From Caldisericum exile AZM16c01 (lineage in GTDB: Bacteria > Caldisericota > Caldisericia > Caldisericales > Caldisericaceae): 64,000 nucleotides of DNA. The notes under the pieces are model-generated. The model did no database searches and had not been told where the DNA came from. It saw only the letters and a list, made by a program, of their open reading frames with translations. Location: contig NC_017096.1 in the NCBI RefSeq assembly GCF_000284335.1, positions 930,001 through 994,000 of the forward strand, read 5' to 3'. A program made the translations under genes and the position numbers. This document shows positions 27,142-35,117 of the stretch, one piece after another; position 1 is the stretch's first letter; each line of letters opens with the position of its first letter.

Positions 27142-28257
27142 CTAAACTATTTTAAGTAATTTTAGAATAAACAATGCAATTTTTACTTCAATATGCTTCG
27201 ACTTTGAAAATCTTTCAAATACGGATTTATATGATAAATAACCACTTTCATTTTGGGCGTTTGCTATAAATTCAAGGATGTGAGGTTTGAAAACGACATT
27301 ACCCAATAGAGGCAGCATTGGATAGAACGCACTTGAAAGAATTAATGCATATTTGAACTCTTCAAAGATTGTTTCACTTAGTTTTTCGATATAGTTTTCA
27401 AAAGATATAATACCCCTTTCGAAATTTTCTTTAATTGACTCGGCAAGCAGTTTGGACGAATAAATTGAGTGATATATACCTGCAGCATTAAAGGGATCTA
27501 CAATTGAACCAGCTTCGCCTACAAGCACAATCCTTCCTTTAAAAAGACTTATGTCTCTGTCCCAAAGAGATATAGGATAGGTTTTTACTAAAGTGTATGT
27601 GTTATCGATTAAATTAGAGAGACCTTTTTTGTAATGCTTCTTTAAAGCTCCTGCTCCAACAGAAGATACATTATCTTTGTTAAATTTCCAACCGTAGCCA
27701 AGAGGGAAATCTCCTAAAAATACATTTAAACTTTCCTCATGATCTTTTTTTGGAATTTCTTTTTCCTCTGCAATAACTATTTTTGTTTTCTTGTTAAGCC
27801 CCGAAAGAACCGATACCATGCTTCCTATACCATCTGCACCAACAAGGAGTTTGCCCTTATAGATATTTTTGTCGGTTTTCACTACGATGCCGTTCTTGTT
27901 TTCCTCGTAAGAAACAAATTTCTCATTATAGTGTATAGTAATACCCTGGCGCAGGTGCTCATCAAATTGATCACGCATCACGCCATATGCAAAAGGTTTA
28001 TCAAATATTTCTGAGGCAACAAGTTTTCCTTTATAAAAGACTTTAAAGAGTTTGTAGGAACTATAAGAAAAATTATCTTTTACACTCACAGGTAAAATAC
28101 TAAAAATTCCCTTTGGTAGTCCACCTGCACATACTTTATCTCTAAAATGATGGCCTTTTTCAATTACAAGTGATTCAATATTGTATTCACCCAAAAAATG
28201 GGCAAGCGTTGCACCAGCAGGACCACCACCAATGATAATTACATCATGTTTTTCCAT
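27142..28257 (-). CDS. Geranylgeranyl reductase family FAD oxidoreductase
   Basis: A 371-residue flavoprotein. N-terminal dinucleotide motif VIIIGGGPAGATLAHFLG, CAGGLPKG (typical of geranylgeranyl/digeranylgeranyl reductases), LVGADGIGSMVS, and GRIVLVGEAGSIVDPFNAAGIYHS (second FAD motif) are visible. It may reduce isoprenoid chains of quinones or lipids. The ATG lies only 7 nt after the encoded CCA of tRNA-Ser and has no Shine-Dalgarno sequence. The FAD motif starts at residue 9, so no shorter start is possible. Confidence 0.85.
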   Translation of the reverse strand: MEKHDVIIIGGGPAGATLAHFLGEYNIESLVIEKGHHFRDKVCAGGLPKGIFSILPVSVKDNFSYSSYKLFKVFYKGKLVASEIFDKPFAYGVMRDQFDEHLRQGITIHYNEKFVSYEENKNGIVVKTDKNIYKGKLLVGADGIGSMVSVLSGLNKKTKIVIAEEKEIPKKDHEESLNVFLGDFPLGYGWKFNKDNVSSVGAGALKKHYKKGLSNLIDNTYTLVKTYPISLWDRDISLFKGRIVLVGEAGSIVDPFNAAGIYHSIYSSKLLAESIKENFERGIISFENYIEKLSETIFEEFKYALILSSAFYPMLPLLGNVVFKPHILEFIANAQNESGYLSYKSVFERFSKSKHIEVKIALFILKLLKIV

Positions 28258-28264
28258 ATCGCTC

Positions 28265-28354
28265 TGGCGGAGAGGGTGGGATTTGAACCCACGAGAAGGT
28301 TGCCCTTCTACCTGATTTCGAGTCAGGCGCTTTCAACCGCTCAGCCACCTCTCC
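28265..28354 (-). tRNA. tRNA-Ser (anticodon CGA)
   Basis: Cloverleaf on the minus strand: acceptor GGAGAGG/CCTCTCC, D-arm GCTGAGCGGTTGAAAGC, anticodon stem CCTGA/TCAGG around CTCGAAA (anticodon CGA), a long variable arm (AAGGGCAACCTT core) typical of serine tRNAs, T-loop GTTCAAATC, discriminator G and an encoded CCA (28267-28265). Reads UCG. Confidence 0.97.
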
Positions 28355-28361
28355 AGAAGAT

Positions 28362-28389
28362 ATTATATAAAAAGTGCTTATTTAATCAA
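28362..28389 (-). promoter_or_regulatory. Promoter of tRNA-Ser and downstream operon
   Basis: Minus strand: TTGATT (28384-28389), 16-nt spacer, TATAAT (28362-28367), 7 nt before the tRNA 5' end. It probably also transcribes the flavoprotein/DUF6580/ABC genes. Confidence 0.8.
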
Positions 28390-28394
28390 ATCTC

Positions 28395-28403
28395 TGGTAT
28401 AAT
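28395..28403 (+). promoter_or_regulatory. Extended -10 promoter of the alpha/beta hydrolase gene
   Basis: TGGTATAAT ends 6 nt before the GTG start codon at 28410, implying a leaderless transcript. It lies back to back with the tRNA promoter. Confidence 0.7.
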
Positions 28404-28409
28404 ATTTTT

Positions 28410-29357
28410 GTGATTTACGATATACCTCAAGTGGAAGTTAAATTTAAAGAGGAGAATTTCAAAACATTTACGGATTACAAAATTATAAGAATTACTTCAG
28501 ATAGCGTTATTAAGTCTAACTTTAAAGAAAATGACATAAATATTGCATATCTATTCTTTCCCACAAGAGGCTCTTTCGACAGGGTTATCATATTATTACA
28601 TGGAATGGGAGAAAGGAATGTAAGGCACCTTGAATACTTCGGGCATAGGTTTGCAAAGATTGGAATTCCACTTCTTACGCCTATACTTCCCTTTCATAAT
28701 GAAAGAAGAATTAAAGGGTATAAGGATGGTGAGAAATTTCTTATAGACGATTTAGAAGATACTATAAGGGACTATAGGCAAGCAATTATAGATATAAGAG
28801 AAAATTTGAATTATCTTGAAAGTAAGGGCTTGGATAAAAGTGGCTTTACACTTTTGGGTTTTAGTTTTGGAGGAATGATTGGCACGATTTTAATGGGCGT
28901 TGAAGAAAGAATTAAAAACGGGTTACTTGCGGTTACTGGCGGAAACTTTGAATATATCACTTGGAAGAGTATAGCAACAAAAGTTATCCGACAAAAGTAC
29001 AAAACGCACACAAACTATGAAACTTATGGCTGCACTTACGAAAAGTGTGCCGAAATACATAAGGATTATTGGGAAATACTCAAAAAGATTAAAAATCTAT
29101 CGGATATTGATAGAATTAAATTTAAAAAAGAGTGTTTCTTGTTTGACCCCCTTACTTTCGCGCCTCTTATAAACGGACGTAAAGTTATTCTTGTTCGTGC
29201 CATATTTGACGAAATTTTTCCTAAGGAATCAACCCTTGCACTTAAAAAAGCAATTAACACTTCAACACTTATAAACCTATTAAGCGACCACTATCTTATA
29301 ATAGCATATAGAAGATTCCTTTTTAATAAGGTATATGAACTCGTAAAGGAGGGCTAA
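28410..29357 (+). CDS. Alpha/beta hydrolase
   Basis: A 315-residue alpha/beta-hydrolase-fold protein. Oxyanion region VIILLHGMGERN (near residue 64), nucleophile elbow LGFSFGGMIG (GxSxG form), and a late acid/His region (ILVRAIFDEIFPKES, LLSDHYLI). Start is taken as GTG at 28410, at the predicted transcription start. Substrate unknown. A small orphan gene follows 1 nt later. Confidence 0.82.
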   Translation: MIYDIPQVEVKFKEENFKTFTDYKIIRITSDSVIKSNFKENDINIAYLFFPTRGSFDRVIILLHGMGERNVRHLEYFGHRFAKIGIPLLTPILPFHNERRIKGYKDGEKFLIDDLEDTIRDYRQAIIDIRENLNYLESKGLDKSGFTLLGFSFGGMIGTILMGVEERIKNGLLAVTGGNFEYITWKSIATKVIRQKYKTHTNYETYGCTYEKCAEIHKDYWEILKKIKNLSDIDRIKFKKECFLFDPLTFAPLINGRKVILVRAIFDEIFPKESTLALKKAINTSTLINLLSDHYLIIAYRRFLFNKVYELVKEG

Positions 29358-29358
29358 T

Positions 29359-29784
29359 TTGAAAATATTAGGATTACTTGACTTAAACAAATTGAAGATT
29401 TCTGAAAAAGAAGAGGTAAACTTTGAAAACTACAGAATTTTCTCTTACAGGCTTTCTGAGTTAGGTGCAGATGGAATATACATTAAAGGAATAAATAAAG
29501 ACTCGGATTTAATTTTTATAAATGAGTTAAAAAATGAAATCGATATACCAATTTTTAAGGAAAACGATTTTGAAGATATTATCCATATTGAGGAGTTCCT
29601 GAAAGGAAAAAAAGGAACAACACTTATTATCGAAGAAGAAGAAATTTTAGAGCATTTTGACGGAAGGAAAGAATTTGTACCAATTTATACGGCTTTAATA
29701 TCTTATAAAGCAAAAAAAGAGGGTTTTATTACCCTCATTGTTGAAGATATAGAAGCAGTTAAAGCCTCTTTAAAATTCGAATAA
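29359..29784 (+). CDS. Hypothetical protein, possible HisA/HisF-like half barrel
   Basis: A 141-residue protein starting at TTG with AAGGAGG 6 nt upstream, inside the end of the hydrolase gene. No sure family. The stretch RLSELGADGIYIKGI, then FINELKNEIDIPIF, resembles the beta-alpha repeats of HisA/HisF, but the phosphate-binding Gly loops are absent. Its 3' end overlaps the convergent mtnA by 15 nt. It could be a decayed or repurposed half-barrel. Confidence 0.6.
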   Translation: MKILGLLDLNKLKISEKEEVNFENYRIFSYRLSELGADGIYIKGINKDSDLIFINELKNEIDIPIFKENDFEDIIHIEEFLKGKKGTTLIIEEEEILEHFDGRKEFVPIYTALISYKAKKEGFITLIVEDIEAVKASLKFE

Positions 29785-30807
29785 TTTTTTAATTGATTTC
29801 TTAAAAGGCGGGTATGCAATCCCTTTATCTGTAATAATCCCAGTGATCAATTCATGAGGAGTTACATCAAAAGAGAAGTTATAAACTTCAACTCCATTGG
29901 GAGCGATTCTTTGTCCCATACAATGTGTTACTTCATCAGAATTTCTTTCCTCAATTGGGATTTCTTTACCACTTTCAATGTTTAAGTCAATTGTCGAAAG
30001 AGGTGCTGCAACATAAAAAGGTATTTTGTGATAGTGTGCTAAAACTGCAAGCATATATGTGCCAACCTTGTTTGCAGTGTCACCATTTGATGCAATCCTA
30101 TCTGCGCCTGTAACTATCCCTGAGACAAGACCTTTTTGCATCACAAATGCAGCCATATTATCTGTTATGAGTCTAAAGGGTATTCCTGCCTCTTTTAATT
30201 CAAACGCTGTAAGACGAGCACCTTGCAAATACGGGCGCGTTTCAAGCGCAATTACTGAAATATTTTTGTACTTTTCAAAAGACCTTTTAATTACAGAAAA
30301 TGCTGTGCCATGTTTTATTGTTGCAAGTTCACCCGTATTACAGATTGTCATTATTGTATCACCATCTGTGAATAATTCAGATCCGAATTCCCCAATTTTG
30401 AAATTTCTCTCAATATCTTCATTTTCAATATTCTTTGCTTCAATAAGCGCTATTTGTTTTAATTCTTCAGGGCTTTTTTCCCCATTTGAAAGAATTTTAT
30501 CAAGGATTCTTTTTGTCGCCCATGCAAGGTTTACTGCAGTTGGCCTTGCACTATCAAGGTAATCCTTCAACTCTTTTGCCTTTTGGATAAATGTTTCAGT
30601 TGAACCTTCAAAATTTCTAAGTCCTAAATACATTCCATAGGCAGCGGCAACGCCTATTGCAGGCGCTCCTCTAATTTTCATTTTATTAATTGCTTCCCAT
30701 ACATCACATTCAGTTTTACACTGCACATCTATAACTTCAAAAGGAAGATATCTCTGGTCTAAGATATGAAGAATGCTTCCATCAAAATAAAGGGAACGGA
30801 TTTCCAT
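29770..30807 (-). CDS. mtnA: S-methyl-5-thioribose-1-phosphate isomerase
   Basis: Methionine-salvage enzyme, 345 residues, eIF2B-like fold. Visible: MKIRGAPAIGVAAAYG, SARPTAVNLAWA, ICNTGELATIKHGTA (catalytic Cys region), ETRPYLQGARLTAFEL, TGADRIASNGDTANKVGTY (catalytic Asp) and PFYVAAPLSTID. Full length. The rest of the salvage pathway is not in the window, although purine-nucleoside phosphorylase is encoded at 35 kb. Ribose-1,5-bisphosphate isomerase is a related alternative. Confidence 0.93.
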   Translation of the reverse strand: MEIRSLYFDGSILHILDQRYLPFEVIDVQCKTECDVWEAINKMKIRGAPAIGVAAAYGMYLGLRNFEGSTETFIQKAKELKDYLDSARPTAVNLAWATKRILDKILSNGEKSPEELKQIALIEAKNIENEDIERNFKIGEFGSELFTDGDTIMTICNTGELATIKHGTAFSVIKRSFEKYKNISVIALETRPYLQGARLTAFELKEAGIPFRLITDNMAAFVMQKGLVSGIVTGADRIASNGDTANKVGTYMLAVLAHYHKIPFYVAAPLSTIDLNIESGKEIPIEERNSDEVTHCMGQRIAPNGVEVYNFSFDVTPHELITGIITDKGIAYPPFKKSIKKLFEF

Positions 30808-30814
30808 AATCTAA

Positions 30815-30994
30815 CTATATCTTGTATTTATTGAGGCAATCCGAGCAAACTCTCAACACTTTTATTTCCCCATTTATCATTACTTTAGCTTTGTGAAGAT
30901 TTGGAAGAAATCTTCTTTTAGTTTTTCTATTTGAGTGACTTACACTATGCCCTGTTATAGGCCCTTTACCACAAATTTCGCATTTATTTGCCAT
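30815..30994 (-). CDS. rpmB: 50S ribosomal protein L28
   Basis: A 59-codon gene. Translation begins [20 protein letters not shown] and continues with [16 protein letters not shown], the L28 core, ending [12 protein letters not shown]. It carries two CxxC pairs (CEIC, CSDC), so it is the zinc-binding form. GGAGG precedes the ATG. The stop is 8 nt upstream of the mtnA ATG, so the two may be co-transcribed. Confidence 0.95.
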   Translation of the reverse strand: MANKCEICGKGPITGHSVSHSNRKTKRRFLPNLHKAKVMINGEIKVLRVCSDCLNKYKI

Positions 30995-31078
30995 ATCTTA
31001 CCTCCAAACTATATAGTGCTTTTTTCAAAAATTACCTATATATTTTATAGATTTTGTTAATATTTGCAAGTGCTCGAA

Positions 31079-31125
31079 TTGCCTCATCAAAAATCTATAT
31101 GAAATTGAATCGTTGCCTCACATAA
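31079..31125 (+). repeat. Left terminal inverted repeat region of the IS
   Basis: Two TTGCCTCA octamers 34 bp apart, with TCTATATGAAAT between. The outer copy continues TC, the inner CATAA. Confidence 0.8.
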
Positions 31126-31156
31126 AAATCTATTCAAAAATAGAAACGGAGGTAAA

Positions 31157-32536
31157 ATGATGAAAAAAGTAGAAGAAGTTCTAAAGAAACTGGAAGAAGG
31201 AGGTTTTATGAGTCTATCCTTGAAAGAGAGAAAGGCTGTGATAAGAGAAGAGGCAGCGATATACAAGAAGTTAACGAAGAAAGAGAAAAGCAGGATGCTT
31301 GATGAATTTGTGAAACTCACAGGATACTCAAGATGTTATGCATCATATGTATTGAGAACATATGGAAGTAAAGTTGTTGTTGATTTAGAAAATGGAAAAA
31401 GAACTGTATTCATAGGCGATGATCTGTATAGTGGTAAAGGACTTAAGATAAGGAAGAGAAAAAGGGAAAGGGTATACGGTGAAGAAGTCTTCAATGCCCT
31501 TGTATATCTATGGAAGATGTCGGATTACCTATGTGGGAAAAGACTGAATGTGTATATGAAAGAAATAATACCTATCTTAGAGAACTTTAATGAGTTCCCT
31601 TACTCTAAAGAGATAAAAGAAAAGTTGCTTTCAATAAGTCCTGCTACAATAGATAGGTTGCTTAAGAAAGAAAAGGATAAGTTTAAGTTAAAGATGAAAG
31701 GAAAAACACTAACTAAACCTGGGACTCTATTAAAGCATAGCATTCCGATAAGGACATTCTCTGAATGGAATGAGAAAGAGCCAGGCTTTGTTGAAGTAGA
31801 CCTTGTTGGTCATGATGGAGGTAATCTAAGAGGAGAATTTCTCTATTCCCTTGATGTGACTGACATACATACTGGATAGACAGAAACAAAGGCAATAAAA
31901 AACAAAGCACAGATATGGACATTCAATGCATTAAAGGAGATTGGGAAGAGATTCCCTTTTTCAATAAAAGGTATTGATTCAGATAATGGAAGTGAATTCA
32001 TCAATGCACATCTATTGAATTATTGTGAAAAAGAGCATATCACATTTACAAGGGCAAGACCTTATAGAAAGAATGATAATTGCTTTGTGGAACAGAAGAA
32101 CTATTCTGTGGTAAGAAGGGCTGTAGGATACATAAGGTATGATACGGATGAGGAACTGAAGATAATGAATGAACTCTACAATACATTGAGGCTCTATACG
32201 AACTTTTTCTTACCTTCAATGAAACTAAAAGAGAAAACAAGAATTGGGAGTAAGGTATTAAAGAAGTACGACAAACCCAAGACACCCTATCAAAGGATTC
32301 TTGAATGTGAGTTAGTATCTGAAGAAATAAAGAAGAATCTCAGGAGAATGTATGAAACACTAAATCCTCTTTTACTTAAAAGAGACTTAGATAAAATCTC
32401 AAAAGAACTTTCAAAAGCATATGATAAAAAGATAAGGAAAATGGAAAGGAAAGAGAAAGAAGAGAGAAAATCATATACTGATTTTCCTTTGACTCAGAAT
32501 AATTTCATATATAATTTAGATGAGGCAACCAGATAA
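31157..32536 (+). pseudogene. DDE (rve-type) transposase interrupted by an amber codon
   Basis: About 459 codons in one frame with a single TAG at 31877-31879. Reading it as TGG (Trp) gives continuous protein: an N-terminal helix-turn-helix-like region (SRCYASYVLRTYG), catalytic core with PGFVEVDLVGHDGG (first Asp), GIDSDNGSEF (second Asp) and DNCFVEQKNYSVV (Glu). The stop falls between the first and second catalytic Asp, so the product is inactive unless read through. GGAGG precedes the ATGATG start. Family resembles IS481/ISNCY-like integrase-core transposases. Confidence 0.9.
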
Positions 32537-32565
32537 TATTTCATATAGAAAATTATGTGAGGCAA
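32519..32565 (-). repeat. Right terminal inverted repeat region of the IS
   Basis: Reads on the minus strand as TTGCCTCACATAA, then TCTATATGAAAT, then TTGCCTCATC. The inner copy overlaps the last codons of the transposase gene. Confidence 0.8.
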
Positions 32566-32744
32566 CACGGTGCTGTATTTGAACAATTTAAAAAATCTTG
32601 TTCCAATTTAGCCAAATTTTATAACGGCATCTTTTAAGTTCAATTACTGCAAATAATATCAATGTAATAGCATATTTCCCTTATCCAAAAACCAATTAAA
32701 TCGTAATTTTCATAACAATTTTTTAGTATAATTGGGAGGTAAAT
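32566..32744. other. Non-coding stretch right of the IS
   Basis: No supported gene. It holds an imperfect inverted repeat GAACAA (32581-32586) / TTGTTC (32598-32603) with an 11-nt AT loop, and near its end a TATAAT box at 32727-32732 for the small open frame that follows. Confidence 0.5.
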
Positions 32745-32994
32745 ATGGGTAAAGTTATAGATTTCAGCAATGTCCACACTGATAATTTGGAATCTTCAAG
32801 TTTTGTAAAGGCACTTGCAGGATTGAGAGCAAATTTTGAAGTTGCACCCATAAGTGAAAGTGAAGAGGTAGTTAAAGAAAACAAGAGTCGTCAGGTTCAT
32901 ATTGGAAGAAGGAATTGAGATACCTAAAGAGTTGGTAGGCAAATTTAAATTTGCAAGGCACAAATCTAAACTTGCAAGAGATATGAGATTTTAA
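32745..32994 (+). pseudogene. Small gene with a frameshift (unknown product)
   Basis: A TATAAT box (32727-32732), GGGAGG and an ATG at 32745 open a frame reading MGKVIDFSNVHTDNLE and ending at 32918 after 57 codons. Removing one A near 32877-32881 (GAAAAC to GAAAC) joins it to a second frame that reads VVRFILEEGIEIPKELV and ends at a TAA at 32992-32994, giving about 82 residues. The second half is protein-like. No family recognised; it could be an antitoxin-like or regulatory peptide. It may equally be only the 57-codon form. From 32995 to 33130 I see nothing else. Confidence 0.45.
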
Positions 32995-33130
32995 TCAAGA
33001 TTCACCCTGTCTTTGTATAATAAGACTTAATCTGAGATACGTGGAATTTAAAGTAATTTTAGGTACAAAATAAAGTATCTTCTAAAATGTTTAATAGAGT
33101 TTTCGATAAATTTTCAAAAATTCCCAATTA

Positions 33131-33139
33131 TGTTATAAT
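33131..33139 (+). promoter_or_regulatory. Extended -10 promoter of the Asp23-FakA-cca operon
   Basis: TGTTATAAT with TTGGAGG 12 nt further on and the ATG at 33163. Confidence 0.6.
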
Positions 33140-33162
33140 TTATAAAACTTTGGAGGTTAAAA

Positions 33163-33498
33163 ATGGCAAAGATTATAATAACCGAAAATGCAATTAAAAA
33201 AATAGCAGCATATTCAACAATAGAGTGTTATGGTGTTGTTGGCCTTGCACCTAAAACTTTCTATGATAAGATTTTGAGGACGCTTAAAGTAGAAGAGTAC
33301 GAGGCAGGGGTAGACGTTGACATAAAAAGTAACGACAATGTAAAAATAACTTTATACGTAATCATTCAAGGTGGTACGAATGTCTTAGAAATTGCAAATA
33401 CAATTATTTCGCAAGTTTCATATAAAGTAAAACAATTAACAAAAATCAAAAATGTTGACGTCGATGTAATAATAAAGGGAATTAAAGGAGAAGAATAA
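33163..33498 (+). CDS. Asp23/Gls24 family (DUF322) protein
   Basis: A 111-residue member of the Asp23/Gls24 envelope-stress family (YloU-like). The pattern NAIKKIAAYSTIECYGVVGLAP and VDVDIKSNDNVKITLYVIIQGG is typical. It starts the operon and overlaps the next gene by 1 nt; yloU-yloV (Asp23 next to a DAK-domain protein) is a widespread pair. Confidence 0.88.
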   Translation: MAKIIITENAIKKIAAYSTIECYGVVGLAPKTFYDKILRTLKVEEYEAGVDVDIKSNDNVKITLYVIIQGGTNVLEIANTIISQVSYKVKQLTKIKNVDVDVIIKGIKGEE

Positions 33499-35108
33499 TG
33501 AAATACCTTGAACTCAATGACCTTGATAATTTCTTTAGAGGTGCCTTACAATACCTTGGAGAAAAAAGGGAAGAAGTAAATAAATTGAACGTATTTCCGG
33601 TGCCAGATGGAGATACTGGCACGAATATGTACCTTACACTCAAAACTGCAATAGAAAATGTGGACAAGAAAAAACCACAAAGTATGAAAGACTATGCAAA
33701 GGCTCTTTGTGAAGGTGCTTTAATAGGTGGTAGAGGAAATTCAGGCGTAATACTTTCTCAAATTTTAAAGGGATTTTTTGAACCAGTAGATAACGTAGAA
33801 CATATTGACGGATTTGTTTTCTCAAGAGCTCTCCAAAATGCAACAAAGGTTGCATACCAAGCGGTTATAAAGCCTGTTGAAGGCACAATTCTTACAATAA
33901 TAAGAACCATGGCGCAATCTTCTATTGAATTTGCCAATAAAGAGGATATCCTTGCGCTTTTATCTTATATAATTGAAGAAGGGAAAAGAACACTTAAAAG
34001 AACACCAGAAATGCTTCCTGTCTTAAAAGAAGCAGGTGTTATTGATTCGGGTGGTCAAGGACTTGTATATATATTCGAAGGCGGATACAAAGCACTTAAA
34101 GGTGAACTTACTAAAGCAAAGGAAACCGAAGAAGTAATAGGTGAAGCCCACATTGGCCCAGAATCTCTTGAATACAAATTTGATACAGTGCTTTTGTGCT
34201 ATCTTGGAAGTTATCCAAGAGACTTAATAAGAAAAGACCTCGAGCAATTCGGGGATAGCATAGTTGTTGCTGATGCAGAGGACCTTACAAAAATTCACAT
34301 TCATTCAAATGAGCCCAATAAAGTTATTGCTTACATTCTTGACAAAGGTGATATAAAAGAGGCTCATATCGAGAACATGCAAATTCAAACTGATACATTT
34401 GCACAGACAAAAGAAGAAAAACCAAAGAAAATTGAAAGTAGATTCGCATTCTCTATAGTCTCAATTGCACAGGGTGATGGTTTTAGGAAATTATTCGAAA
34501 GCCTTGGAGTAGAAAAGGTTGTTGAAGGCGGACAAACAATGAACCCATCTATTCAGGACATTCTAAACGCAGTTAACGAATGTTCTAAAGATACTGTAAT
34601 TGTTCTGCCAAATAATCCAAATGTTGTCCTTGCATCACAAGAAGCAAAGAAACTCTCAAAAGATAAAAGGGTTGAGATAATACCTACAAAAAACCCGGCA
34701 CAGGGCATTCCCATAATACTCTCATTTAATTCTGAAGAGTCAATTGAAGAAAATTTAAAGATTGCAAATGAAGTTTTAAACCGTATTCATGTTATTGAAA
34801 TTACCTACTCAGTAAGAGACACAAGTTTTAACGGTCTCCAAATCAAAGAGAACGACATAATAGGATTCTTTGATGACAATTTAGCAACAACTGGCACAAA
34901 TCCTGAAGAAACCTTCATTAAATTACTTGAGGATGTAAAAGATAAAATTGAAGGGCACGAATTTATTTCAATTTACTATGGCAGGGATACAGAAGAAAAA
35001 ATCGCAAAGGCAATGCTCTCAAAACTTCAGGAAATTTTTCCTGATTTTGAATTCGACCTTGTATATGGTGGACAACCATTTTACTATTACTTAGCATCAA
35101 TAGAATAG
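33498..35108 (+). CDS. DAK2-domain protein, FakA/YloV-like fatty acid kinase
   Basis: A 536-residue protein. The N-terminal DhaL/DAK2 nucleotide-binding domain shows NVFPVPDGDTGTNMYLTLK (Asp ligands for Mg-ATP), GGRGNSGVILSQILKGF and SGGQGLVYIFEGG; the C-terminal half is the FakA-type domain (VILPNNPNVVLASQEAKKL). FakA phosphorylates fatty acids bound to a DegV/FakB protein; no FakB gene is in the window. Overlaps the Asp23 gene by 1 nt. Confidence 0.88.
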   Translation: MKYLELNDLDNFFRGALQYLGEKREEVNKLNVFPVPDGDTGTNMYLTLKTAIENVDKKKPQSMKDYAKALCEGALIGGRGNSGVILSQILKGFFEPVDNVEHIDGFVFSRALQNATKVAYQAVIKPVEGTILTIIRTMAQSSIEFANKEDILALLSYIIEEGKRTLKRTPEMLPVLKEAGVIDSGGQGLVYIFEGGYKALKGELTKAKETEEVIGEAHIGPESLEYKFDTVLLCYLGSYPRDLIRKDLEQFGDSIVVADAEDLTKIHIHSNEPNKVIAYILDKGDIKEAHIENMQIQTDTFAQTKEEKPKKIESRFAFSIVSIAQGDGFRKLFESLGVEKVVEGGQTMNPSIQDILNAVNECSKDTVIVLPNNPNVVLASQEAKKLSKDKRVEIIPTKNPAQGIPIILSFNSEESIEENLKIANEVLNRIHVIEITYSVRDTSFNGLQIKENDIIGFFDDNLATTGTNPEETFIKLLEDVKDKIEGHEFISIYYGRDTEEKIAKAMLSKLQEIFPDFEFDLVYGGQPFYYYLASIE

Positions 35109-35117
35109 GAGGAAAAA

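Larger units (their letters stand above)
31079..32565 (+). mobile_element. Insertion sequence with paired terminal repeats
   Basis: The IS is bounded by inverted copies of TTGCCTCA. Each end has two copies: left at 31079-31086 and 31113-31120, right (as TGAGGCAA) at 32521-32528 and 32558-32565. Between them, TCTATATGAAAT at 31094-31105 is mirrored at 32538-32549. The 13-mer TTGCCTCACATAA at 31113-31125 is mirrored exactly at the outer right end (32553-32565), so the true left end could be 31113. No clear target-site duplication. It carries one DDE transposase gene with a stop codon. Confidence 0.85.

Noticed and set aside
31079-32565. Target-site duplication flanking the IS
   Set aside because: The bases just outside (GCTCGAA on the left, CACGGTG on the right) do not repeat, whichever left boundary is used.
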